A stretch of 56,284 bases of DNA from an uncultured Prevotellaceae bacterium (GCA_937900485.1 CALCEL010000040.1:1-56284); one strand, 5' to 3'. Shown: positions 8,580 through 16,910, counted from the stretch's first letter. The notes: a model not told the origin generated them from the letters alone. Program-made: numbers and translations.

Positions 8580-11500
8580 ATGAATATGATGACAAGAATT
8601 AATGCGCGTTTTTTTGCGTTTTTTGTGGTGTGTCTCTTTTCGGGCATCGCTAACGCACAGCGTTCGGTAACATGGTGGGATGATAGTAGAGATGATAGTA
8701 ATGATGGTCTCTATTATATCCACAACTATGAGAACCCGGATGTGTTCCTTAATCTTTCTTCTCCTGGCTATGTCACAGGTATTGAGAATGCCTCTATGAT
8801 TAGATGGTATAAAAACTATCTCACCAATACGAGTATGTCAGTCTATTTGACTGGTAGCACAAAGGACGCTAATGGATATCTGCAATATAATGTTGTTGGG
8901 GCGGAGAAAAAAAACACATTTGCGTCTGTTATTGACAAAAACAATGTTGTAACTTTTTACAAGAATACTAAGGTTAATAAAGTGACTGTTTCATATTTTC
9001 TGGTTTATGATGTAGACGAAGATGTGGTTAAGATGGTTCATGAGGATGATCTTGATGAAGATATTCACTACACAGGCTGGACACTCATTTCGGAAAGTCA
9101 ATACAATGCAGTTTATTACACAAGCACACTGAACGATTTCGATAATTTTGAAAACGCCACATTCACCCGTTATGATAAAGATTATGATGTATACTGTTCC
9201 AGTAAAAACGGTAATAGTGTATGGTATGTAGGTGAAACTGTCACTGGTGCTGCGTCAACGCCAGAGGATGGCTATGCTCGCATGACCATTGGTAACGTTC
9301 CTAACGGATATTATCAGCTTCAGTTGTATGCGGGTAAGACTGGTAGCGGTGCGGCAAGAATTTATGCCAATGATGGTTCTGCGGAGGTCACAACTAATCC
9401 GGACCAGACACTGTACACTGTCTTCGCTCACGTGACGGATGGCACCCTCGATATTTACATGGGAACAGACGACAAGACTGCAGGGGCAGTGTATTCAGCC
9501 ATCAACAGTATCGTTAAGGTCGATGGTGGAGATGACGATGAGGAAGAGGAAACTTCCGCCTACCTCACAAACCCTAAGTTCACTGACGGTTTGACAGGTT
9601 GGACTGTGGAGTCAGACAATGAGAATCTGGTGTTCGAGCTTGAGACAGGATCTTCTACTAACGGATTCCAGAAACAGGGACTCTTCGCAAAAATGGGTGG
9701 TTCGGTATTCGAACAATGCAATGGACAGGTTTACCAGACTGTGACTCTTCCAGCTGGTTACTATTCCCTGAGTGCTGATGTGTTCGCCTGGAGAACCATG
9801 GCTTTCCTTTACGCACAGGTAGGTGACAGAAGACAAAAGGTAGCTATCTTTGATACAGGCGACAAGAGCTATGAGCCTACACGTGTTAATCGGACTCTTA
9901 AGTTCATCGTACCTGAGGAGACTGAGGTGAGAGTTGGTATAAGCCAGGAGCAGCTCACAGATACTACATTCTTTGGTGATTGGTGTGTGTCTTGTGACAA
10001 TTTCGTACTTGAACAGCTGAATACAGACATTGAGGGTGCTGACCTGAGTAGCCAGATCGTTAATGCTGACCTGCTTTCTGCGGAAATCGATAATAAGAAT
10101 GTGCTTTACACTCGTTTCGGATGGAACTCCAACGGTAGTGACGGATTCCAGGCTTGGATGAGCGACGTTGCTCAGGTGTACTATGACGCTGGACTGGAAA
10201 ATCCCTGGAATTCATACGATACATACCAGACAGTAACAGGTCTTCCTGACGGATACTACAAGGTTCGTGTACAGGGATTCTACCGTGACGCAATGGTGGC
10301 GGCAGGAAGTGACAGCGAGCAGAAGACATCATTCTACGCTAATAACTCAATGAAGGGTATTCAGCTCATCACATCTGAGCCGCAGCAGAGCGAGGAGTTC
10401 TACGGATATGAGGATGAGGAGAAAACCAGACCACAGAGTATTGGTGGTTATCCTAACAATATGAACGCAGCCAAGATTGCCTTTGACGCCGGCATGTATG
10501 ATGACAACGTGGTGATAGGTCGTGTCAAGGATGGTACACTCAAGCTCGGTATAGTCCGCAACCTCGCCAAGGAATGGGACTGGACATGTCTCAACTCTTT
10601 CCGACTCTACTACTATAAGGCTGAGCTTGATGAGACAGCTGATGTCACAGAGTGGGTGGCTAACTACTCATTTGAGTCTGGTGACGAGACAGCATGGAGC
10701 GACGGCAATGAGGAAAACAATGTGACGCGCGTGAACACTCCTTTCTCTGACGCCGGCACGTTCTATTATGAGACGAAGGGAGCCGTGACACTTACTCATG
10801 ATGATGTGACAGGTCTTCCTGAAGGTCTTTACACACTCACTTGCCAGATCAATGGTAATAAGGGTACTGTTACTCTCAACGGTAACGACAAATATGTTGA
10901 GAGCGCGGAACAGAGTGGAACAGTTACTCTGAACAATATCGAACTTTATGACGGTAAGACACTCGTTATCAGCGTGAGCACTACAAACGCTGCGAAGATT
11001 GATAACTTCACTCTTCGTCGTACATCCAAGAGCCGTGTGGTTGACGGCGGTGAGTACTACGTGTACAACGTGGACGCCGGTGCATTCCTGACAAACGGCA
11101 ATGACTGGAACACACAGGCTTGTGTGGGTGCTGACGGTTTGAAGTGGACCTTGTCAAAGATAGACGGACAGCAGTCAATCATCACTCTCAGTCAGTCAGC
11201 TGCTAAGAACCATCAGGGTTATGACGCTCCGGGCTATCTCTATGTCTCTCAGAACAAACTGTATGTGGACGGACAGGACAACAGCTTCAGCATGAAGGTC
11301 ACTGAGGATGAGAACTCCTCAAACATCACTTTGGCTGTAAACCCTGACGACGCAACCTACGGTTCAGCTACTTCTTACGGCGAGACATTGATAGGTTGGG
11401 GTGGAGACGTCAACACTAACATCATCATGCCGCATATCGGTACTGACGATAAGGAGCTCAGAGGTACAAGATGGATGCTCATGTCAGAGCAGGAGTACAT

Positions 11501-13268
11501 CAAATACCACGACCGCATCATCGCACTCAGGTCAGAGCGTATGACCGCATGGAACTACATGCGCTCAGCTTTACTCTCAGGTGTCAGCGTCAAGCAGATA
11601 GATAACGCTTACGTCAACCCGGCAACGACAACACTTGAGACTCTCACTACTGTTCTCAGAGAAGATATCGAGGACCAGGATTTGCTTGCTGACGCTTACT
11701 CAGAGTCTTCTGTCGACTTGAGCTATTACATCACTAACGCAGACTGTGGTACCATCAGCGGATGGACTAACGAGAATACTAACGAGAGATCAGACAAGGT
11801 GTTCCAGGAGCAGAGCAACTACCAGAAGACCGGTGAGGTGCAGTTCGGCGCTAAGTTCCTCGAGAAATGGATTTACTGGGATTACAGTCTTGAGAACGGC
11901 ACATTGTCACAGACTCTGACTTCACTCCCTGCAGGTGTCTACGTGCTCAGTCTCGATGCTAAGGCAGAGAGACAGAACACTACTGAGGCGGTGACTGGTG
12001 TCAGTCTCTTCGCTACAGTCAACAATAGCGGTGACGTTAGAACAGTGAGCGAGGCGCTCAGCACTCCTGACGACAATATCAAGACATACACCACTTCTCC
12101 GTTCTATGTTGCTGAGGGTGGCACAGTGACTCTTGGAGTGGACATCGAGAACACTAACGCCAACTGGGTAGCGTTCGATAACTTCCACCTCTCATATGTG
12201 GGACTGGACGAGCGTTACTATGAGAAAGAGGATGGACTGATCACTTTCTACGGCGTTTGGCGTGACGTCGACTACACTGAAATGTGCAAGGCCATAGCGA
12301 ATGTTTGTCCTTCAGTGTCTGTCGACTTCAGAAAGGCTACACTGCAAGAAACTGTCAATATCGAGCTTGACGACGCAAGTAACGTGTTAGCTTACAAACA
12401 GCACGCTCAAACGGTTACAATCAATTCTTCTTCAACAAATGTTGTCGATAATTTGGCTGGTACATTAATTTGTGATAATTTTGTGATTACGGATAAAAAA
12501 GCGATTAATATCGCTTATAAGTTCGGAGCAAAGAAAGCAACCTACTCACGTACAGGGCTCACACTGAGAAGTGACGGTACAGCCTTCGGTACTATATGTC
12601 TTCCGTTCGACATCTCAAGTGCATCGGGCAACTGTGAGAATCTCGACAACTTCTACGCTATCACTAAGGTTACTGACGGATGGCTTACGATTGCTACTCA
12701 GAGCAGCTCTTCCGTTCTCGTCCATAATACTCCAGCGATTTTCGTGGCTACGGCTACAGACTTTAGCATTGAGCAGAATGGAACTCTCCAAGTTCCTGTC
12801 ACAGTTTTTGCCACTGAAAGACTGATGCAATATGAGGCGAGCAACAACGTGAGCCTCTACGGTACTTACAGCAAGTATATGGTGGGACAGATTCAGACAT
12901 ACAACACGCTGGAAGATCTCGACAACTCACTCACTAATGAGGACGGCTTGAGCGCAGGCTCCTGCTATTACATTAGTAAGAACGTGTTCTACAATGGTCG
13001 AGGATGGTTCTACAACACACCGTTCAGAGCGTTTATCCATGACGGCAATTATGACGGGTCATTAGGCGAGGCTTCAAAGCGTCCTGCATCCCTCAATATC
13101 TTCGTGGAGGACACGTCAACAGCCATTGAGAATGTGGTGCTTGACGAGGAGGAAGTCTTTGTTGTGGATTATGTCGATGAGAGTGGTATAAGCCATGCTG
13201 AGTCCGTAAAAGGTCTCAATATCGTAAGATATTCAAATGGTATGACTAAGAAGATTTTTGTGAAGTGA
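8580..13268 (+). CDS. Large secreted multi-module protein (1562 aa), paralogue of the upstream gene
   Basis: A secreted protein of the same architecture as the gene at 3602. A signal peptide ends near ANA-QRS (about residue 26). Modules close with CDNFVLEQL (near residue 470), LNSFRLYYYK (670), KIDNFTLRRT (805) and FDNFHLSYVG (1198), each preceded by a LPxGYY or LPxGxY strand. EYYVYNVDAGAFL near 820 opens a lectin-like segment matching the one in the paralogue. Residues 1320-1490 are the YSRTGLTL...FGTICLPF module. The tail KGLNIVRYSNGMTKKIFVK resembles a type IX sorting signal. No catalytic motif was recognised; glycan binding or adhesion is inferred. Codon use is uneven: roughly the first 200 codons and codons near 1265-1320 are AT-rich, unlike the C-ending codons of the rest. 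A small gene follows within 83 nt. Confidence 0.75.
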   Translation: MNMMTRINARFFAFFVVCLFSGIANAQRSVTWWDDSRDDSNDGLYYIHNYENPDVFLNLSSPGYVTGIENASMIRWYKNYLTNTSMSVYLTGSTKDANGYLQYNVVGAEKKNTFASVIDKNNVVTFYKNTKVNKVTVSYFLVYDVDEDVVKMVHEDDLDEDIHYTGWTLISESQYNAVYYTSTLNDFDNFENATFTRYDKDYDVYCSSKNGNSVWYVGETVTGAASTPEDGYARMTIGNVPNGYYQLQLYAGKTGSGAARIYANDGSAEVTTNPDQTLYTVFAHVTDGTLDIYMGTDDKTAGAVYSAINSIVKVDGGDDDEEEETSAYLTNPKFTDGLTGWTVESDNENLVFELETGSSTNGFQKQGLFAKMGGSVFEQCNGQVYQTVTLPAGYYSLSADVFAWRTMAFLYAQVGDRRQKVAIFDTGDKSYEPTRVNRTLKFIVPEETEVRVGISQEQLTDTTFFGDWCVSCDNFVLEQLNTDIEGADLSSQIVNADLLSAEIDNKNVLYTRFGWNSNGSDGFQAWMSDVAQVYYDAGLENPWNSYDTYQTVTGLPDGYYKVRVQGFYRDAMVAAGSDSEQKTSFYANNSMKGIQLITSEPQQSEEFYGYEDEEKTRPQSIGGYPNNMNAAKIAFDAGMYDDNVVIGRVKDGTLKLGIVRNLAKEWDWTCLNSFRLYYYKAELDETADVTEWVANYSFESGDETAWSDGNEENNVTRVNTPFSDAGTFYYETKGAVTLTHDDVTGLPEGLYTLTCQINGNKGTVTLNGNDKYVESAEQSGTVTLNNIELYDGKTLVISVSTTNAAKIDNFTLRRTSKSRVVDGGEYYVYNVDAGAFLTNGNDWNTQACVGADGLKWTLSKIDGQQSIITLSQSAAKNHQGYDAPGYLYVSQNKLYVDGQDNSFSMKVTEDENSSNITLAVNPDDATYGSATSYGETLIGWGGDVNTNIIMPHIGTDDKELRGTRWMLMSEQEYIKYHDRIIALRSERMTAWNYMRSALLSGVSVKQIDNAYVNPATTTLETLTTVLREDIEDQDLLADAYSESSVDLSYYITNADCGTISGWTNENTNERSDKVFQEQSNYQKTGEVQFGAKFLEKWIYWDYSLENGTLSQTLTSLPAGVYVLSLDAKAERQNTTEAVTGVSLFATVNNSGDVRTVSEALSTPDDNIKTYTTSPFYVAEGGTVTLGVDIENTNANWVAFDNFHLSYVGLDERYYEKEDGLITFYGVWRDVDYTEMCKAIANVCPSVSVDFRKATLQETVNIELDDASNVLAYKQHAQTVTINSSSTNVVDNLAGTLICDNFVITDKKAINIAYKFGAKKATYSRTGLTLRSDGTAFGTICLPFDISSASGNCENLDNFYAITKVTDGWLTIATQSSSSVLVHNTPAIFVATATDFSIEQNGTLQVPVTVFATERLMQYEASNNVSLYGTYSKYMVGQIQTYNTLEDLDNSLTNEDGLSAGSCYYISKNVFYNGRGWFYNTPFRAFIHDGNYDGSLGEASKRPASLNIFVEDTSTAIENVVLDEEEVFVVDYVDESGISHAESVKGLNIVRYSNGMTKKIFVK

Positions 13269-13351
13269 GTTCCTGTCCTCTCGGGGTCTTTTGACGCCGA
13301 AGATGCTTTTGAGGCGACTAATGTATACGAAGTGTTTTTATTTAATAGATA

Positions 13352-13564
13352 ATGAAGAAAGAGTACGTAAAGCCTGAGGTGGAGACATCGCAATATTACG
13401 TGTCGTCTGCTGTCCTCTTAGGAAGCGCGCAAAATGGTAATCATGATGGCGAACCAGGTTTTGACGATCCTGACGCAAGGCGCAGAGGTTACTATGAGTC
13501 GCCTGCTGAAGGAAGGGACGGTGGTTCCTGGAACAGTGAGAAAGGCTGGGGCAGTCTGTGGTGA
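13352..13564 (+). CDS. Small hypothetical protein (70 aa), MKKEYVKP-type
   Basis: A 70-aa protein starting MKKEYVKPEVETSQYY, with a short hydrophobic SAVLLGSA in the middle and a polar C-terminal half rich in Gly, Asp, Arg and Trp that ends WGSLW. It has no signal peptide. As I recall, short proteins with this MKKxYxKP opening and a central LLxxS are frequent in Prevotella and Bacteroides and have no assigned function. It lies 83 nt after the 1562-aa gene with no terminator between them, so it is probably co-transcribed; a strong terminator follows at 13641. Function unknown; a peptide precursor or a chaperone-like partner of the large secreted protein are only possibilities. Confidence 0.65.
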   Translation: MKKEYVKPEVETSQYYVSSAVLLGSAQNGNHDGEPGFDDPDARRRGYYESPAEGRDGGSWNSEKGWGSLW

Positions 13565-13640
13565 CACAGAACCATGCCTACCGTATTTATGTATATGCGC
13601 TCCAGTTCGTCTGTTTAGGCACTGAGGGTATAGTGATAAT

Positions 13641-13680
13641 GAGATGTGACAATTATTGTTGTCACACCTCATTTTTTTTA
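13641..13680 (+). terminator. Rho-independent terminator after the 70-aa gene
   Basis: GAGATGTGACAA at 13641-13652 pairs with TTGTCACACCTC at 13659-13670 with one mismatch, followed by ATTTTTTTT. Confidence 0.85.
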
Positions 13681-13688
13681 TTTTCACA

Positions 13689-13720
13689 TTTGTTAAATTC
13701 ATTTAAGTTTTCTATCTTTG
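13689..13720 (+). promoter_or_regulatory. Promoter for the lipoprotein gene
   Basis: TTTG at 13689-13692, a 20-nt spacer, and TATCTTTG at 13713-13720: a full match to the Bacteroidota consensus. It implies a leader of about 255 nt. Confidence 0.7.
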
Positions 13721-13981
13721 TGGTGTCGAGGTCAGTTCATGCTGTAGAGATTTTTGGACGGACTTGACTCCTCGCTCTTGATTTTATTGTCGTGAAGACT
13801 CATGTGTGATGGCGGCAATGCGTGTCACAGGTGACGGGACGCATGACTGCGCTCCGCAGTTGTCTTGTGACTTTGAAAGAGGGCTTGTGAAAAGCTTTCG
13901 GGCTTAATCCTGCGGCTACGCTCACATTTGGTGAGGTGCCTTACTAACTTTATTAGAATAACCCTTAATTGAAAAGTTCTT

Positions 13982-14548
13982 ATGTGTACTGTTTACCGTA
14001 AAATTGCGGCTATGCTTTGTGTGGCTCTTGGCGCTACAGCTATGGTGTCTTGTAATAGCTATGATGATGCTGATGAGACTGTCTCTGAGACTACTCATCT
14101 TGGTATGTACTCGTTCTCAAGAGACCTTCTCGATATTTATGACGTGATGGTCACCGTGAAGAGCGGTAGTAACGTCTTGGCGGAGTATGACCTGAAGAAT
14201 GGCGAGGCATATTATGAGAATGATGACGCTGTGTCTTACGACATCTCCATCGTCTCTCCAGCTACCGTACTTGAGTATAGCCTTACGATAAAGTGCTCTA
14301 AGGACGAGGAGGAACTCGACGAGAATCGCTTGTATGACCTCGGATTCAATTCCATCTTCACGTCTGTGACTCAACAGCCGGAAAGGGTTCTCAGCATGAT
14401 GAAGAACTACTCTTCTGACAGATCATCGCAGAAGTTCTCCGGCAACGTGCTGCAGAGCCTCTACGGAGCTGAGTATGACGGTATGAGCGTCTACGAGGTG
14501 TATGCCGAGGTGAACAGCCTTTCGTATGTCGTGGATGACAATGAGTGA
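13982..14548 (+). CDS. Predicted lipoprotein of unknown function (188 aa)
   Basis: An 188-aa protein with an N-terminal signal sequence and a lipobox-like AMVSC, the cysteine being residue 24. The residues after it (NSYDDADE) are acidic, which in Bacteroidota can mark lipoproteins exported to the cell surface; that is an inference. The mature part is acidic and strand-rich, with VMVTVKSGSNVLAEYDL near residue 55 and a region rich in Ser and Asp near 140. I do not recognise a family. It has its own promoter, an unusually long leader and a strong terminator, so it is a single-gene transcript. It may relate to the large secreted proteins upstream, but nothing in the sequence proves this. Confidence 0.7.
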   Translation: MCTVYRKIAAMLCVALGATAMVSCNSYDDADETVSETTHLGMYSFSRDLLDIYDVMVTVKSGSNVLAEYDLKNGEAYYENDDAVSYDISIVSPATVLEYSLTIKCSKDEEELDENRLYDLGFNSIFTSVTQQPERVLSMMKNYSSDRSSQKFSGNVLQSLYGAEYDGMSVYEVYAEVNSLSYVVDDNE

Positions 14549-14629
14549 TGACTCCGCTACCGTGGCAACGGGTCACAGAATGTGTGATGTCTTTATTATT
14601 TGTCCATACTATTATAATAGTGATATATA

Positions 14630-14665
14630 CAGGAGCCGCCCCTGACTGGGCGGCTCCTGTTTTTT
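14630..14665 (+). terminator. Rho-independent terminator after the lipoprotein gene
   Basis: Perfect 12-bp GC-rich stem, CAGGAGCCGCCC at 14630-14641 with GGGCGGCTCCTG at 14648-14659. The loop is 6 nt and TTTTTT follows. Confidence 0.9.
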
Positions 14666-14808
14666 ACTACCTGTATCTTCTCATTCCCTAATGTCATTCT
14701 AATGCCTCAGACGTCATTCCTTATGTCTTACACGGACAGCATAACTACTACGACTTACCTGGTGTGTACCGTGACTGAATGGGGAAATAATGATCAATTC
14801 GGCGTGTC

Positions 14809-15095
14809 ACCAAATTTCCCATGCCTGTTTTTTGTCTAAAAAATAGTTAACTTATTGATAATTCCAAAAATAAAGCGTTCGACAACCTTGTGTCTCTTTT
14901 TTGAAATTCTTAGGTTAGGTTGTAGTCTATATATAGGTCTGTAGTTTTCAAAATCCTAACCTGAACTTTTCAGTGTCCTAACCTAAGATTTTCAGAGGCC
15001 GAATAAGTCACGGTAAAATTTCAGAAGTCATTTTTCCGTGAACATACATCAAGGAGTTTTGTGGACATTTCGGACAACGGAAAGTGTGCGAAAAG
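14809..15095 (+). repeat. Dispersed intergenic repeat, copy 1 of 3
   Basis: About 287 bp. It begins ACCAAATTTCCCATG and ends near CGGACAACGG and GTGCGAAA. It carries AGGTTAGG at 14912-14919 and CCTAACCT at 14955-14962 and 14977-14984. The extended arms TGAAATTCTTAGGTTAGG (14902) and CCTAACCTAAGATTTTCA (14977) are inverted copies with one mismatch. Copies 2 and 3 keep the same site spacing. It has no open frame and no obvious terminal inverted repeats. Confidence 0.85.
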
Positions 15096-15499
15096 GTAAG
15101 CTGATTTGGTGACCTGTGACCCGTGTTTTTCAGTGACAACTTCTCGTGGGTTATTATGCGTGCTGTAGACTCTGCTTGTCCTTTCCTTCTCGTTCTTTCT
15201 CTCGATGTGAATGATGTGTGTACCATCTGTTGTCAGCGATGATGTGTAATGTTTGGCCTGTCTCCTCGCCATCTTTCATTTTCTCACACCTTATATATTT
15301 ATATATACTCGCTATACCTCTTGTGTCGGCCACCTATACACATGTCTTTTTCCAGGTCATTTTTGCGATTCATCTGTCCTGTTCTGAATGAGAATATAAA
15401 ATAGATAAAAGTTTTTGACGTGGAGCGTCTGTACTGTTTACGTGTAAAACATGGAATGAGTTGACAAGACATGTCAAGACATTTGCTCTCGTCCAGATA

Positions 15500-15531
15500 T
15501 TTGTTTTCGCCTCTGTCTTGTATTATCTTTG
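15500..15531 (+). promoter_or_regulatory. Promoter for the HU / smalltalk / M15 cassette
   Basis: TTTG at 15500-15503, a 20-nt spacer, and TATCTTTG at 15524-15531: a full consensus match. The start codon lies about 105 nt downstream. Confidence 0.7.
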
Positions 15532-15639
15532 CATCGTCATCAGGGAAAAGAGATCCGGACTCACCCGACGACGAGACGAGCTGTCACCCGGGAAGGACAG
15601 TGCGGAAAACGAAAAGTTAACCATTAACAAAAAAGAATT

Positions 15640-16158
15640 ATGGCAATTAAAGTGAAAGCAGTAGAACGCCTGCAGTACGTGGGCAAGTACGCCGGTCAGT
15701 ACCGTTATGTGTTACAGGCTGAGATGTATAACCGTCTTGACGATGCCAAGGTCATAGAGGAGGCTGCTCTTCGTTCTGGCATGCGTAAGTCAGTCATCAC
15801 TGCAGCGTGGAACGTCATCGGCGAGGTCATCAAGGCATGGGCTACGGAGGGGCATTCCGTGGCGCTTCCGGGACTTGGCACCATGCGTTTCGGTGTGAGG
15901 GCGACGTCTGTGGCCTCTGTGTCTGAGGTCGGTTCCAGTCTCATCACCTGTCGTCGCATCATCTTCGTGCCTGGCAAGGACATAAAGGACGAGTTGCTCT
16001 CCACGAGCTTCAACATCACCTGTTATGACAAGGACGGCAAAATCGTCAAGCAGGTGGTCTCTGACGACGTGAAAGTACAGGATGAGGCTGTCGAGCCTGA
16101 TGACAACAGCGGTCAGCAAGGCGGTGGCGATACCGGAGACGGAGAGGACACTCTTTGA
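15640..16158 (+). CDS. HU-like DNA-binding protein (HU-HIG type)
   Basis: A 172-aa cytoplasmic protein. Residues 1 to about 125 match the Bacteroidota HU-like family with an N-terminal extension: MAIKVKAVERL opening, then an HU-like helical part (KVIEEAALRSGMRKSVITAAW), a strand region with LPGLGTMRFGVRA, and a basic arm (TCRRIIFVPGKDIKDEL). The tail from about residue 145 is disordered, rich in Gly, Asp and Gln. HU proteins bend and compact DNA; what this subclass binds is not known. It heads a cassette with a 31-aa smalltalk protein and an M15 peptidase, an arrangement seen repeatedly in Bacteroides and Prevotella. A hairpin (16179-16219) follows the stop and may reduce read-through. Confidence 0.85.
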   Translation: MAIKVKAVERLQYVGKYAGQYRYVLQAEMYNRLDDAKVIEEAALRSGMRKSVITAAWNVIGEVIKAWATEGHSVALPGLGTMRFGVRATSVASVSEVGSSLITCRRIIFVPGKDIKDELLSTSFNITCYDKDGKIVKQVVSDDVKVQDEAVEPDDNSGQQGGGDTGDGEDTL

Positions 16159-16178
16159 TAACGTGTGAGTCATGTTGG

Positions 16179-16219
16179 CGGGAGGTAGACGGGCTGACAC
16201 TGCGTCGACCTCCCGTTCT
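16179..16219 (+). terminator. Hairpin between the HU-like and smalltalk genes
   Basis: CGGGAGGTAGAC at 16179-16190 pairs with GTCGACCTCCCG at 16204-16215 with one mismatch, followed by TTCTT. It is a weak or partial terminator, since the downstream genes have no clear promoter of their own. Confidence 0.5.
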
Positions 16220-16272
16220 TCTTAATGACAGTTATGGCAAAATTATTAATCAAACTGAAAATTGTGTTAAGT

Positions 16273-16368
16273 ATGGACGCAGAGAAAAAGAACAAATGGT
16301 CTGTGATAATCAATATCGCTCTGACCACGCTGACGGCTATCCTCAGCGCACTCGGCTTTAACGTCTGA
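16273..16368 (+). CDS. Smalltalk protein (31 aa)
   Basis: A 31-residue protein, MDAEKKNKWSVIINIAL, then a hydrophobic TTLTAILSALGF and a short end. This is the form of the Bacteroidota smalltalk family: a charged start, a conserved Trp, and one membrane-spanning stretch with the TAI.SALG pattern. The family typically lies between an HU-like gene and a peptidoglycan hydrolase gene, exactly as here; its function is unknown. The in-frame ATG at 16234 would add 13 residues (MAKLLIKLKIVLS); I prefer 16273 because family members are about 30 residues long, but the longer form cannot be excluded. Confidence 0.75.
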   Translation: MDAEKKNKWSVIINIALTTLTAILSALGFNV

Positions 16369-16408
16369 GTCTTTTCGTCTGTCCGTCATCACGCTGCTTT
16401 ATGATACT

Positions 16409-16801
16409 ATGAATAAGCTTACAGAGAATTTCACGCTTGAGGAGATGGAACGTTCCTCAGTAGCCGCCGCCCGCGGCATAGACAATCACGCTCCCCATTG
16501 CGCTGTCAGCAATCTGCAGCGTCTTTGTCAGTCGGTATTACAGCCTCTGAGAGATTGGTACGGGGCACCTGTCATCGTCACCAGTGGTTATCGCTCACGT
16601 ATGGTCAACAGTCTGGTGGGTGGCTCGTCAAGGTCTTATCACGTGTTGGGCAGAGCTGCCGACATCGTGCCTGTCGAGACGATAGGACGCGGCGCAATAC
16701 TTCGCAGTTGGTACTTATACATCAAGGACCATCTGCCATATCGTGAGCTGCTACTTGAAAGCGGCAAGGACGGGGGCGAGTGGATACATGTCGCTATGTG
16801 A
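16409..16801 (+). CDS. M15-type D-Ala-D-Ala peptidase (130 aa)
   Basis: A 130-aa single-domain zinc peptidase of the M15 (VanY/DacA-like) fold, expected to cut peptidoglycan stem peptides. The zinc motif S-x-H-x-x-G-x-A-x-D is present (SYHVLGRAADI, His78 and Asp85), and the third ligand is in EWIHVA (His127). The TSGYRS motif at residues 58-63 is also typical. No signal peptide is visible, as in phage endolysins, so export would need a holin-like partner or lysis. It is the last gene of the HU / smalltalk cassette; in many relatives the third gene is an N-acetylmuramoyl-L-alanine amidase, so here the hydrolase class differs. Overlapping frames are shadows. Confidence 0.85.
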   Translation: MNKLTENFTLEEMERSSVAAARGIDNHAPHCAVSNLQRLCQSVLQPLRDWYGAPVIVTSGYRSRMVNSLVGGSSRSYHVLGRAADIVPVETIGRGAILRSWYLYIKDHLPYRELLLESGKDGGEWIHVAM

Positions 16802-16849
16802 CATGATGCAGTGTATGCATGGGCAGGTCAGATGAGAATATAGAACAAG

Positions 16850-16885
16850 AAAAAGAGCCGGAACGACAACCTGTCGTTCCGGCTC
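16850..16885. terminator. Bidirectional terminator between convergent transcripts
   Basis: Perfect 14-bp stem: GAGCCGGAACGACA at 16855-16868 with its complement at 16872-16885, and a 3-nt loop. On the minus strand it is followed by TTTTTCTTG, so it best serves the five-gene minus operon. It also closes the plus-strand cassette. Confidence 0.85.
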
Positions 16886-16910
16886 AATGTGTAATTGTAT
16901 CGTCGGACAT

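Larger units (their letters stand above)
13565..13981. other. Intergenic region: terminator, promoter and 255-nt leader
   Basis: After a terminator (13641-13680) comes a promoter (13689-13720) and then about 255 nt of GC-richer sequence before the lipoprotein start codon. The leader holds small hairpins, for example ACTGCG-CTC-CGCAGT near 13838. I recognised no riboswitch consensus in it. No supported open frame was seen. Confidence 0.5.
14549..15639. other. 1.1-kb region without a gene, holding dispersed repeat copy 1
   Basis: Contains the lipoprotein terminator (14630-14665), repeat copy 1 (14809-15095) and the promoter of the HU-like gene (15500-15531). Between 15100 and 15460 nothing could be assigned. 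Short frames on the minus strand (for example 15021-15272, 83 aa) partly overlap the repeat and have no family resemblance. Confidence 0.6.

Noticed and set aside
13721..13981. Known riboswitch in the lipoprotein leader
   Set aside because: I looked for cobalamin, TPP and SAM type core patterns by eye and found none.
14809..15095. Transposon-derived miniature element for the dispersed repeat
   Set aside because: No terminal inverted repeats or target-site duplications could be seen, and internal spacing is conserved better than the ends; not fully excluded.
15021..15272. An 83-aa minus-strand frame overlapping the end of repeat copy 1
   Set aside because: No family resemblance, no promoter, and its 3' part lies in the repeat, where the other copies do not keep the frame.
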